64,000 nt of DNA. Origin: Methanobrevibacter ruminantium M1. GTDB taxonomy: Archaea; Methanobacteriota; Methanobacteria; Methanobacteriales; Methanobacteriaceae. The stretch is taken from NCBI RefSeq assembly GCF_000024185.1, contig NC_013790.1, positions 1,973,501-2,037,500 on the forward strand. Reading direction: 5' to 3'. The notes under the pieces were generated by a model. It saw only the letters and a list, made by a program, of their open reading frames with translations. It searched no databases and was not told the origin of the DNA. How positions within the stretch are numbered: position 1 is the stretch's first letter; each line of letters opens with the position of its first letter. Made by a program: the position numbers and the translations under genes. Shown here piece by piece: positions 63,952-64,000 of the stretch.

Positions 63952-64000
63952 AATATCACCTGTAATTAATTAGTAGTAAGAATGAATATTTATAACAATT

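Noticed and set aside
1..64000. tRNA, rRNA, SRP RNA or RNase P RNA genes
   Set aside because: I looked for GC-rich islands and T-loop-like GGTTCRANNCC sequences in the spacers on both strands and found none convincing; without a covariance-model search a missed tRNA remains possible.

Overview
The window looks like chromosome of a Methanobrevibacter-type methanogen (order Methanobacteriales). It is very AT-rich with long A/T-rich spacers. Its genes are archaeal: NAC, archaeosine tRNA-guanine transglycosylase, S8e, SRP19, archaeal PheS, the detached C-terminal piece of family B DNA polymerase (PolB2), HypE, and proteins of the DUF2121 and DUF4013 type. It also carries an adhesin-like beta-helix protein and a surface-glycan locus typical of gut and rumen Methanobrevibacter. 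The genus call is inference from gene content; no rRNA or tRNA gene was recognised.

Layout. 1-5.9 kb: NAC (cut by the window edge), tgtA, an adhesin-like surface protein and an MnmC-like methyltransferase. 5.9-7.7 kb: a three-gene cassette of two paralogous helical proteins around a frameshifted PIN-domain gene. 8.2-10.3 kb: a glycyl-radical-enzyme homologue that lacks both the catalytic Cys and the glycyl-radical loop. 10.4-20.1 kb: a surface polysaccharide region on the minus strand with UDP-galactopyranose mutase, a DUF4422 glycosyltransferase, a GT10 fucosyltransferase-like enzyme, a nucleotidyltransferase-cupin fusion, a GT2 enzyme and a flippase. Its distal part is scrambled by a duplication that left a second flippase 3' end and two decayed STAS-like gene copies, and it holds a methyltransferase gene broken at a C9 homopolymer. 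20.6-23.6 kb: a second, intact copy of the helical protein plus PIN pair, preceded by a decayed copy of the first gene, then a frameshifted membrane acyltransferase.

23.8-64 kb is mostly housekeeping: glmS; purC, purS and purQ; tetrapyrrole genes cobA, hemD and hemB scattered through the window; a B12-type radical SAM protein; SRP19; two DHH phosphoesterases; a Cas4-like nuclease with no CRISPR context; hypE; rps8e; polB2; xthA; pheS; a CitG homologue; aroC; superoxide reductase; and sulfur/iron-sulfur genes (nifU, nifS, and an O-acetylhomoserine sulfhydrylase). 

The best candidate for an undescribed system is the two-gene module: an all-helical protein of about 160-190 residues followed 10-15 bp later by a 217-227 residue PIN-like nuclease. 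It occurs at two loci on opposite strands with divergent sequence, and decayed or extra copies of the companion gene lie beside each. Other striking points are the degenerate glycyl radical enzyme, the poly-C tract, a glycosyltransferase with no standard start codon, a hairpin repeat found in two spacers, and tandem duplications that copy gene ends into neighbouring spacers. All interrupted reading frames lie in the accessory 6-24 kb part; every housekeeping frame is intact.
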